From Vitis vinifera (taxonomy: Eukaryota; Streptophyta; Magnoliopsida; Vitales; Vitaceae), in the NCBI RefSeq assembly GCF_030704535.1, contig NC_081821.1:3673001-3737000 (forward strand): DNA of 64,000 nucleotides. Direction: 5' to 3'. The position numbers and the translations under genes were made by a program. Below are positions 1 to 10,870 of this stretch, one piece after another; within the stretch, counting starts at the first letter, position 1; each line of letters opens with the position of its first letter. The notes beneath the pieces are model-generated. The model made no database searches. It saw nothing but the letters and a program-made list of their open reading frames with translations, and was not told the origin of the DNA.

Positions 1-293
1 ACCTGCATCCAAATTTGAAAACCTTTGAAATGGATTAACCTCACCAGTTGCTTTATGTAAATTTATTTATGGACAAAAGAATGTACATGCGCCCATAGAT
101 TTTTTTATTTTTTTTATAAAGATGGAAAAGATAAGTGCACAAGCCTGGCAGAATGACTAGGAACTATATGCTTGAATTAAGCATATCTCCCTGCCCCAAA
201 GCCTCAACATTTCACCCTTGTCCAGCAACTGAGACTCAGAATTCTTCATGCATTCATATTCAAGAGATGTCAAGACATAATCTTCCATCAACT
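1..293. other. 3' flank of SARD1-like copy 1
   Basis: This is non-coding DNA downstream of the stop codon of the first CBP60/SARD1-like gene (minus strand), so it should hold its 3' UTR. A T-rich run lies near 101-117. I see no separate gene. The short plus-strand ORF from 135 is not supported by any recognisable domain. Confidence 0.6.
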
Positions 294-3200
294 TCAACAT
301 GGGAAATGCTTAGAAGGTTCTAAATCACCATCCACCGTTGAGTCCATGATGTAATAGCCGATGCCACTATCAATCAGTGTGCCATGATAAGTAGGATTTG
401 TTGGCCAATTGCTGCTCCCCACATCTGAATAAATGATGTCCGTAGCTTTATCTGGGAGGTACCCAAGTTGCTGAAAAGGTCTTTCCATGGTCTGATGGTG
501 ATTGGGACACTGCTCCCGTGGATCACCTATAATTTTTCAAGCACACATACGTTAGCAATTGAAATTACTGAGCCAAGCAAATCAACTACCCCCTGATTGA
601 CTTGCCTTGTTTTTAAATTGTACATAGTGGCATATACATGAGTTGTAACTAGAATTAAATACCTTGTGTTAGTAGGGCAGTCTCACTCAAAAGTTCATCA
701 ACCTCTTCTAAAGAATTCCAATTTATATATGCTTCTCTAACCAAACTCTTTACATAGGCCTGCAAATGCCAACACCATGAATGTGATAAATGAATAATAA
801 CAGAATTAATCTATGCGGCACAGTAGCTGTAAGAAATGTAGTGAAACCAATACCTGGTTAATACTGGATAGTTCTTGATTATTAGCATAAATCTGCCCAT
901 TGATCACAGCTCTGACGAGCTGACATATTGGATTCAAGGTTACAGTATAGTGTGGTCCATGGAAAATATGCACTTTGTTACCCATTAAGCATGTGCTTGC
1001 ATGCTTTATTACTGCTTCCCACTTCTTGTCTGACATCCCAGCACCTAATATCTGTTGCAGAATTATATAAGAGTAACAAAAATTACTTTTCTGTGAAAAA
1101 CTCATCTGATAATATGTGAAGAATTTTAGCAGGAGGAGGGGGCATACGCGTCTAAGTTTGGCTGGATCAACAATGAACAGCTTCAAGAACTCTTGCACCG
1201 TGTTAATATGCTTGAAGGCTAGCCTCTTGTGGAAAGCTCCATCTTTACTAATATTTTCTAGACGCCAAACATCGTCATTCAGCATAGGTGGATGGTGTTT
1301 TCTGTACACTGTTTGTATATATAGAAAGCCAAAAGAAAGGTTACTCTATCTATAAGAAAATGTCACTGTGTTTGGTGTTTGAGGTTAAAGCATTAATTTT
1401 ATGAAATAAAGGGCACTGAAATTCTAATCGAACTCCCCAAAAAAAAAAATGCCCAACCTTTACTATAACGAGATTAATGCTTGCAATAATCTAACTAGGC
1501 TAGGTTAGGTATTATTTTAATATTGTAATTGTGTGCCCTAACCCCCAATGTCATTCCTCTGACAGAAAAATGACATCATGTGTAGTGAGGTTTATATTGT
1601 GTGATTTTTATATAGGTAGATAGATAGATAAGGCTCAATTACAGCTGGAACCTACGTATGCTAGGGCATCCTTCTCAAACATTAATAAACAAGAACTAAC
1701 CTAAGCAAACAGTGGAAGGTTTTGTTTTTTCCAACTGGTATATATTAAGATATATGGCATGGGGGGACAAAAGAAAATTGCCTTTCTGAATGAAATGAGA
1801 GCCCTTGATCCCATTACATTGAACTGCAATCAGAGATCCTACCCTTGGTGGTCCTGGTTCACCATGTTTTTTAGGGAGTGAGGATGGGGGTTGCTTTTAA
1901 TTTGTGGCTATAACAGAATTTGTTGTTTAGACTAGTTCCTTTCTTGAAGTAGTTGCTATAGCTTTCTAAAATATGAGTTAAAGAAATACCACTAGACAGA
2001 AAAATTAATGGTGACTACAAGTTACAACTGGTCTTAAAGCGACAGTCTGTCACAAGTGAATTATCCTATTACCATTAGGTTGCATCACTGGTTAATTTCC
2101 AGTACTATACATATCAATAGATAGGGTATGACCTTTGTCTTCTTGTCTTTGTAATGTATTGAAGATGGTAAGATCAAGCATCTATCAGACTATCACTAGC
2201 CCCACAATTAGAATAAATAAAATAAAATTTTCACAACGAATTTAATGAAGTGAATGGCCAGAACAAAGAACCAGAACCTGTAATGTGAAAATTTATGCAT
2301 ATATATCATGAAATTTAGGCTCTCCAGAGATCAACAAGTAACAAAATTAAAAGACACTTACACTCCCCACGGTGATCTCTAACAGCAAAGGGTTCTGTAA
2401 AGGCTTCAAGTATCCTAACACCATGGCAGCTGCCCGGAACAACTCTTGCACCAAGTCTGAACTTCCTCCCACGAATCCAGTGCGAGTTATCGGTAAACTC
2501 AATATCTCCTACCACTGCAAACCCATCCCTCATGGTGACAAGCACATCTCCAACAAGCAGTGGTCGCTTCCCGGTTCTCTCCTTCACAATACTGTTATTA
2601 AATTCTTCCATGGACCAGGTACTGTTAGTGAGCTCCCCGTGAGGAAAGTCTCCATCAAGAACTACGATGTCCAGTTGGATAGGATATGGAAGAGTTGTTT
2701 GAACTGCTTCATCACCACTTTTGTCCACTATACAGAGTAGGAGTGGGTTGTTTTCAGCATCTCTAATCTTGGCCCCAGTGAATATAGGAAGCGACAGATT
2801 TTTACTGAAAATCAGCTGCAAGTTTGATGGTTCTGGCCCATGGATTCTCAAGGATGGAGACCAAGTCAAAGAGCGAGCACCACGTACTAACCCACGTTCC
2901 ACCTCTTCATTCACCTGAAAGTATAGGAACGAAAAATTTAGGAGCGATTCAACAATAAGATACATGACATATATGTTGGTATTACCATAATAAAAATTCA
3001 CTTAATTATAATAGGGGGTTTTAGGGTTTTGGGCTTTTGATATATGTTATACCACTCTTCTAAGCATTGGTTCCAAGGCCGTACAGATGTTCTGCCAGGA
3101 ATTCCCCCTAAAAGTCTCTCCAATTATACTGTTCATCAAGAGAGAGAATCACTGCAAGTTAGTAAGAGTCAATTCACATAGCCAGTACTGCAATATCACA

Positions 3201-3427
3201 AATCAATTCTTTCAGCTTTACACAAGGACAAAAAAAGCATGCCTGAAGAGTGCCTCAAGGTCTACAAATTGATCGCACAAAACAAAGATAGAGAGGAAAA
3301 TGGAAACATTTATTGGATTAAATTATAACACATACGAAGCAAAAAACGGCCTAGTTCTAATCGATCTGCCGATCCTCCGTTGATCCGCGTCAGGTTCCAT
3401 TTCATCAAAAAGCCGTTTAGCTGCCAT
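294..3427 (-). CDS. SARD1: CBP60/SARD1-like transcription factor, copy 1 (7 exons, 471 aa)
   Basis: This is a plant-specific calmodulin-binding-protein-60 family DNA-binding protein. In Arabidopsis, SARD1 and CBP60g activate isochorismate synthase and other salicylic-acid immunity genes in the nucleus. My exons on the minus strand are 3330-3427, 3053-3128, 2362-2914, 1148-1308, 854-1051, 663-759 and 294-526. All junctions are GT-AG and the phases close exactly (1416 nt with stop). Residues 1-58 hold a basic N terminus and the LEPMLRRVVNEEVERGL helix. Residues 59-243 are the central domain (LPIFTGAKI, DGDFPHGE, IVKERTGKRPLLVGDVLVT, FTDNSHWIRGRKFRLGARV). Exon 4 carries the family signature YRKHHPPMLNDDVWRLE and exon 5 has LGAGMSDKKWE. 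At about 470 aa it is close to SARD1 (about 450) and shorter than CBP60a-g. SARD1 rather than CBP60g is my inference from length and the MAAKR N terminus. It is tandem with copy 2, about 1.85 kb apart in the same orientation. Confidence 0.9.
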
Positions 3428-3526
3428 CTTTCAAGAAATTAAACTCAGAGAATTAGCTGTATATAAGCAAACCAATAGAGAAATAGCTAGAGAAGGAGAG
3501 AGTTGGAGATGATCCGAGCTTTGGCC

Positions 3527-3533
3527 TTTTATA
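3527..3533 (-). promoter_or_regulatory. TATA box of SARD1-like copy 1
   Basis: On the minus strand a TATAAAA lies about 100 nt upstream of the ATG at 3427. This is a normal distance for a plant TATA box with a short 5' UTR. The assignment rests on position and match only. Confidence 0.5.
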
Positions 3534-3647
3534 TTAGAAAATGTATGGAAGAGAAGCTTCTTGGAATCAATGAGGAATCACCTTCGAAGGAGGTATTCAC
3601 GCTGACCATAGAATGATGCAATGACTTCACGTCCATATACTCTAAAA

Positions 3648-3713
3648 GGTCAAAATTCTCTCTTTCTTTCTGACTGGTGGGTGGTGAGCTCACGAGCTAT
3701 ATTTGGTAGTCAA
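3648..3713 (-). promoter_or_regulatory. Two W-boxes upstream of SARD1-like copy 1
   Basis: Minus-strand TTGACC at 3648-3653 and TTGACT at 3708-3713 match the WRKY W-box core TTGAC[CT]. They lie roughly 120-180 nt upstream of the TATA box. W-boxes are common by chance, so function is inferred from the immune role of the family. Confidence 0.35.
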
Positions 3714-5280
3714 ATGGCTGACATGTATTCAAGAGGCAACTATATCGATCCAAAGAGTAAATTTGATCTAACAATCCTCTTAAAGATCTTAATTTAAGGA
3801 ACATGTAAGAACCGTCTTTGTCCAAGGTCCCTTTGTTTTCAAGTTTTTCGTGCTATATTTTAAATATTTGTATCCCCTCTAAGACTTTCTTCATTATTTT
3901 GAAATATTATAATGATTTTTTCTATAAAATTTATCCGTGAACGCAATCTAGGAAGTGAAAGCTTAAAAACCTTGTACAAATATAAATTTTTTGGATTAAA
4001 ATAATCACTCCAACCCTCTAAATGTATTAGAAAACATGTTCCAACTATCCTTGATTCATCCCTTGAAGCCCTAAACCCCTAAGCAATCAACTCATCATTC
4101 AAATCCTAAACCCTATTTCACCTCCAATTGGAAGCCCTGATCATTGCCTTAAAAATCGAAGTCTTGATCAAAATTCTTATATCTGGCCAGAGGATGATGT
4201 GAGAGGAGTTTATGTTTCAGTCTATTTTGTTGAGTCATCTTTTAGGTATAGTTGATTTGATTCATTTAACTAGAGATTGGAATGTCAAATTTATTTAATT
4301 GTACTACTCTTGGAGACTAGTAACTTGTCATTTGGTGATTTTATAGCTTTTTGTTACTGTTTTTCTGGTCTATTAAGGTGGTTATTTCTGAGCTAATTTA
4401 ATTAAGCCAAATTGGCCGAGGTCTAAATATACTGCTAGCCGCCTATGCCATTGGCCATCATCTAAACCTGCAGGCGGCTGGTGCCATATGCTCCATGTCC
4501 TTAACAATGACCCTTCAAGTTGTCATGTGATTTGAAGTTGGGGTCCCCCTCAAACCGGATAAGGGGGCCATCTATAGGCCAACTTGGGAGTGCTAAGGTG
4601 AGGATGTTATTAAGGTATCAATAATGAAAAAAGCTTGTGATCACCAGACTGGTAGCTACATTTTTCCAAATAGTTAATCTCTGTATGCTTTGTTGTATAG
4701 GATATGAGTATGAGAGAAGTTCTGTTTTTTTATATATAAAAGTTCATACTATTTTCTAATATTAAAAATAAAAAATAGGAAATGCATGCATCCAAACAAA
4801 CCTTAAGTAGATATTCATTTATGAAATTAATAATGTCTTTGTCTACCTAACAATGAAATATTATACGACGACATTCCTTACCAAAAATAATATATCATCT
4901 ATTCACCTTTTTCTCAAAAATGGAAATTTTCTATTTTATTTGACATGAATTGAAAACAAATTAATTAGTATGTCAATGATAAGAAAAATAACGAGGACCA
5001 TTACAAGACCATTTATTTGATAAGGTTACTCTATGATGTTGAAAGAGAAAATTGGCGGAATGTATTCATATGAAATTTGTGGAACAGTCGAACAAAATTC
5101 ACAATACTCCTTTTTCTATTATTTTCCTAGCTTTGCTTCTCTTTTACCATTTACAAGGACAGCATTTAAATCACATCTCAGTACCAAAGCCACCACAAGA
5201 TTTCACCCTGGGCAGCAACGAGAGGATTCTGCCCCAGACGACATTCATTAACTCCAAGATTGTTGGATAATGATATTCCA

Positions 5281-8200
5281 TCAACTTCCATTTGGAAAAG
5301 GCGCCCCTGAAGAAGATGTTCCATCCCCTTCTGATGATGAGCGTGTGATGTAACAGTGGACGCTGCTATGATCAAATGGTATGCCATGGTATAAAGGATT
5401 CATCTGCCAATGGCTACATCCTACATCTGTGTACCCCACCCCCATACTTGTATCAGCTGGGTTCCCAAGTTGCTGAAATGGTATTGCCATGGTCACCTCA
5501 TGATTGGGATATTGCTCCACTATCTGCTCACCTGTAATTTTTCAAGCATATGTTAGTTCTCTATATTGGTAACAGACACAAAAGGGCTATTGGAACTCCC
5601 TATTTGAGGTCCTAAATATGAGACTAGATGCATGTAGTATCTAATCCGAAAGGCTACACCAAGATCAGCCAGTGGTTTGATGGCCATGACATAATTTAAC
5701 TGCAAAGAAAACAGGAACAGAAGTTGATCACCATCAAGGTGTCAACCAAAGATGGAGAAAAAGACTAGGGCGCTAGGGTTATACATGTTTGAACCTTGAA
5801 ATAATGACCATCGCAAAAAGCTGTTCTAAAAAATAGGAAGATCGATGAAGAAAATAAAACAAAAACAAAGAGAGGATTTTATTGGGTCTAAACATGTAAA
5901 TTTGTGTTTTTTTCCTTTGCTTCTTTTTTCTTTTTCCCTTCCTTGAGAACTAAACAGTCCTCAGATCTTAAGGGGAAAAAATATTGTAAATAATAAGAGT
6001 TCATAATCAGTAGTCTGACTAAAATAGGGTAATTTAATCAATAAATCTGTTTTAAGTTATTGACTCAAGTAAAAGTTCAACTGAAGCAGCAGACCCAATT
6101 GGTGATTGAAATTGAGAGATGGCTGATTCAAGCTAATCAAATAGTCTTGAGTTGACTTGCCTTTGTTTTGAGCATGTACATGTTGCAATATATAGGAATT
6201 ACTTGTCAAGAAATTATTGACGTATCAAATACCTTGAGTTAGGAGAGCAGTCTCATTCAGGACTTCGTCAACAACTTCTAATGAATCCCAATTAGCGTAT
6301 GCTTGTCGAACCAACTCCTCGAGATAGGTCTGCAAATGAAAACAAACAATTAATATTCGAAAGAAAAAAAAAAAAGAAAATTTAAATGAAAGGATACTAG
6401 AATTGATATTGAGCATAAAGATTGAACAAGAAATTATGTGAAATTCATACCCTAATAGAGGATAGTTCTTGAGGAGTAGCATATGTCTGCCCATTAATCT
6501 TAACCTTAACAACCGTACATATAGGATTCAAGGTCATGGTGAAATGGGATCCACGGTAAATATACAGTTTGTTTCCTATCATGCATGTTCTTGCATGCTT
6601 TATGGTTGATTCCCACATTCTGTCTGACATCCCAACACCTAATATCTGTTGCAAAAATTAATAATCAGAAAATATTGGTAAGAAAGCCAGTTAATTCTTT
6701 CATAACAACACTAATATCGGAACATGATCAGAGAGAGGAAACATGCATTTTTTAGTTTGGCTGGATCAACGATTGACAGCTTCAAGAAGTCTTGCACACT
6801 GTTGACGTTTATCGAGGCTAGCTTCTTGTGAAAAGCCCCATCTTTTCCAATCTTCTCAAGACGCCATACTTCATCATCCAGCATTGGTGGATAGTGCTTC
6901 TTGTACACTGAATAAAGAGGAAAAAGCATAATTACCAGATAGTTCGTTTGAGAAATTGAATTGTTATAAGCTCGAGAACAAAGCATGCATTTAGTGAAGT
7001 ACTAAGAAAAAAAGAATGAAGCTGGAGCCTTTTTGTTAAGGAGAAACTTATTACAAGTACCATATATAAGCCAAGTAAAGCTATTTGTTGACTGTAAGTA
7101 GTATATGCAGGTTGGGAGGACAAAGGAAAATAACTTTTTCTGAATGACGAGAGAAACCCCTGGTCTGGTCCCATTACATTCAAGTGCAATGGGTTCATTT
7201 AATCAAAGACATGGGACCTTAGTGTACCTGCAGGTCCACCCCAAATCAATTTGCTGTCATTTGTCCACTAGGAGAGCCAAAAAAAAATTGCCAGTTCAGA
7301 AGAGTCGTTCTCTTATGCTTTTTCCTAGAACAAGAGAATTTAAAACTTAGACTGGTCGCTTTTCCGAACTGGAATCTTACCTACCACAATATTAAAACAT
7401 CATTTTTCATTTTCATCAGAAGTGAATTATCCTCGTTGCCTTAAAGCAAATTAATGATAGAAACAAAACCTAGAATATTGTCCAAATATATTTGCCCCCT
7501 ATAAAAACATTAGCATAGTGGGGCTTGGGTTGGTTTTATCGATATATAGGTTTGACTCATAACCTAGATTTGTCTTATTGTTTTGTAATATATGATTGAA
7601 GTTGATAAGATTTTCTATCATCAGCCCACATTAAACAAAAGGAAACTAATTAATCTGCAGACAACTAAAGTACTATAATCAATAAAAGCATGAAATCCTT
7701 GGCCAGATCGAAGTACCAGAACTAGCACAGTTGGAATTTAGAGATCATTACTGGATCTTAACTAGATTATCCATTATGAAAAGTACTAGAATTAAAAGAA
7801 ATTCAGACTTACACTCTCCACGGTGGTCTTTGACCACAAAGGCTTCTGTAATGGCTTCACGAATCCTAAATTCCTTGCAGCTATCAGGAACAACTCTTGC
7901 ACCAAGCCTGAAGTTTCTGCTACGAATCCAGCTCGAATTATCAGTAAACTCAATGTCTCCGATCACCGCAGCCCCACCCCTCATAGTGACAAGCACATCT
8001 CCGGCCAGCAACGGGCGCTTTCCGGCCCTCTCCTTCACGATACTGTTATCGAATTCTTCGGTGGACCAGTTCTCACGGTCTCCTCCAGGAAAGTCACCGT
8101 CGAGAACAATTATCTCTACTTTGAAAGAATGAGATAAAGCTCTCAGAATATTTTGATTATCACCACTTGTGTCCTCAATAATGAGTTGAAGAGGTTTGTT

Positions 8201-8750
8201 TTCATCATTCACAATCTTGGTCCCCGTGAATATAGGAAGTGAAAGGTTCTTAGTGAAAGTCAGCCGCATGGTTGATGGTTCTGGTGCTTGGATTCGAAAA
8301 GAAGGAGACTTGGTGAAGCGGCACTTGCGAATTCCCTTCTCCACCTCTTCAACCACCTGAGAATACAAAAAAGAAATAGACAAATAAATCAAACAAGTTT
8401 TCTTTTATTTATGTTAGTTTTAACAGATTTCGTAAATCATATATACCACTTTTCTGAGCATTGGCTCCAAGGTCGTGCAGAAGTTCTCCACGAAATTCCC
8501 CGTAAGAACTTCTCCAAATACTCTGTCAAGGGAGAAAAATCATTGCAAAGTAAGAATCATTAATCAAATAGACCTTACTGCACCACAAAAACTGGGGTTT
8601 GAGTTTACATTGATAAGAAAAAATGAACAAGCATGATATTGGATAGAATTCTAACACATACGACATCAGAGAAGGCCTCCCCCTGATCCGCTTTTCGTCA
8701 GGTTGATCTGGGTCAGAACCCGATTCTTCGTGAAACCGTTTAGCTGCCAT
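5281..8750 (-). CDS. SARD1: CBP60/SARD1-like transcription factor, copy 2 (7 exons, 472 aa)
   Basis: This is a paralogue of copy 1 with the same seven-exon structure, presumably a nuclear DNA-binding activator of salicylic-acid defence genes. Exons on the minus strand are 8656-8750, 8447-8522, 7813-8356, 6747-6907, 6451-6645, 6233-6329 and 5281-5531 (1419 nt with stop, phases closed). Exons 2, 4 and 6 are exactly as long as in copy 1 (76, 161, 97 nt). The start [16 protein letters not shown] and the downstream [10 protein letters not shown] motif resemble the SARD1 N terminus. Key motifs are [77 protein letters not shown] and [11 protein letters not shown]. The donor after exon 4 is GC, not GT; the identical exon length in copy 1 and the reading frame support this. 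Fine subfamily assignment is inferred. Confidence 0.91.
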
Positions 8751-8828
8751 TAATCCTGCTTAAAAGACAAATGGAGTCACCAGATTGAAAGAGTTGAAGC
8801 AGGGATTAGAAAGCCAGACCTTTTCGCC

Positions 8829-8838
8829 TATTTATATA
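8829..8838 (-). promoter_or_regulatory. TATA box of SARD1-like copy 2
   Basis: On the minus strand TATATAAATA lies about 80 nt upstream of the ATG at 8750, implying a 5' UTR of roughly 50 nt. It is a strong consensus match at a normal distance. Confidence 0.6.
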
Positions 8839-8964
8839 AAGCCATTCATAGGTATAAAATTTTATTATTACTGCAAAAATTAACCATAAAAAGAAGCTTC
8901 ACCGAATGAGGAAGGAAACATCTGGGTAGCAGAGGCATGTGGACAAGAATGACATAACGACTTC

Positions 8965-8998
8965 GACGTCAAACTAGAAGTCAACCCACCCTCCGCGG
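8965..8998 (-). promoter_or_regulatory. TGACG, W-box and CGCG box cluster upstream of SARD1-like copy 2
   Basis: Within 34 bp, 125-170 nt upstream of the TATA box, the minus strand carries TGACG (8967-8971, TGA bZIP core), TTGACT (8979-8984, WRKY W-box) and the palindrome CCGCGG (8993-8998), which fits the CAMTA VCGCGB consensus. In Arabidopsis TGA1/TGA4 and CAMTA3 are known to act on SARD1. Occupancy here is inference. Confidence 0.4.
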
Positions 8999-10870
8999 AA
9001 ATCAGACGGCTGAGATGCATTTAAAGGGGAATCATCAATCAATGCGAACCCTTAGATCCTTCCGTAATCTGCTTTAAATTCAGTAGGGCACACAACAATG
9101 TATCAGCATCGGTCACACGGTTTCCTCTACTGTATATAAAATGGTCTGATTATTCTATTTGGTCAAGTCGTTACTTGCAGAGAAAGTACCAAAAGCAAAT
9201 GGCCGTATGGCTCGTGTCAAACATCTTTTCTATATTGTAAAATTCCACATTAACAATCCCATTAAAGAGAATCACATCATAATGCCTGCCAAAAAAAAAC
9301 AATTATCTAATTGATTGGCTTCCAAATCAAGAAAGATATAACCCATGAATTAAACTGGCTATTGGCCAAGATCTATTCTTGATGAGTTCTTTAAAGATGG
9401 TTAATCCACATTACTGATGGTGCTGCACCTTCCTTTAAAGTAGGAAGGAAATTTACAAGTAGTAGTTGGAATGATTCCAAGGAATTTACTAGTGCTTCTC
9501 AATCACTAAATGTATTCCACCCATGATGCTGTCTTCAAATAACCATTACCAATAATTATTGTAAACGCTGGAGGTTGTTTCATCTTATTCAGCATCTTTA
9601 AGTTCTTGTTTAGTTACTATTAATTTGCAGTGCATTCCAAATCATGATTAAGTCAAGACTTAAGAAACATATTTAGTAAACAATATTTTCATTATTGAAA
9701 ATGGAGCACAGGAAAACGATATGAAAATCACGTGTCCAAGACAATACATAGATGCAGTTAACTTGTTATTGATAGATGTTAAAATAGCCTCAACTACCCT
9801 TTCTTTGTATTGTCACCTGCAACACATTCGCCCTTCCTTGAATCTACGCCTGGCGACATTTGACAAATCAAAAGCTGAGCTTGAGGAAGAAGCGCCCACA
9901 ACTTTGGGAAGTAACGCTTGCGGGGCCAAAGGCTAACTACCACAATTAAGCACTTCCACTTTACACTGTTTCCGGGTCCCAATTTCTCTGGCCAAGGCCG
10001 ACGCGTTATTCAGACGCGTAAGCCCTCTGAATTCTTGTCCTATTTATTTATGGCCAAGAGGGCCCAGACACACCCATCATGCCTTCATGCACACACGCTA
10101 CCATCCAACAAGGTTCTCGTTATGATCAAGGAGAGTTGATGGGTCTAGCTACCTTTATTTTATGTTGCTGTGATGGTCATCCTATTTGGCACTATAATAA
10201 TGTAAGTGGAAATGGGCCATTCTAATAATGTCATGAACTCTATCTAATGATTTTAGTCGTTTATTGAAGTGTAACTTGGGACAAAGGAACAATTTATGAC
10301 AAATACATATTCATTTAAGAAATTAAGGTTAGGATGGGATGTCTCATCGAGAACACGGCACCCATATTTTATTGGAACAAATAGGTTCACACCCACCAAA
10401 GATTTATTTGCTTTATAAAAGCAGGCAGCGCGTAACGCTTTTATGGTTTTTCTATATGTAACAATCGGCATAAAAGTAGGCAGTTGGGGCCACCCACAAT
10501 CCTAGACTCCTGGTTGGATGACACACCTTGTTCTATGATTACCATCCAACAGCACATAAAATTAAATTCAATAGTAGTAATCAATTAATTTAGAATCATT
10601 ACATGCATTGGATTAGATCATCACCATGTGTTTGATTTTTTGGCATTTAGAATTGGAAATAGAAATTAAATTTCTAGATGCATGGAATATGAAATTTTGA
10701 CCTTAAATCAAAATTCCTTAAAATTTATTTTTATTATAGCTTTCCATTATCTTTGAACATAGTTAAAGCAATATTAAAAATAAAAAATAAAAATAAAAAC
10801 CTCAAATTTTATAAATTAATTTTATCTTCATTCATTTAATAATATTTTAAAATACTAACTGAACTTCTCT

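Larger units (their letters stand above)
3428..5280. other. Intergenic DNA between the SARD1-like copies
   Basis: This 1.85 kb stretch holds the copy 1 promoter on its left and the 3' flank of copy 2 on its right. The middle (about 3780-5030) is AT-rich with no ORF or domain I recognise. A less AT-rich patch at about 4400-4620 resembles neither a known gene nor an RNA to me. Confidence 0.6.
8751..10870. other. Promoter and intergenic DNA upstream of SARD1-like copy 2
   Basis: After the promoter elements of copy 2 this stretch holds no gene I recognise. A short less AT-rich patch lies at about 9820-10140. Its small ORFs on both strands show no domain. Confidence 0.5.
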
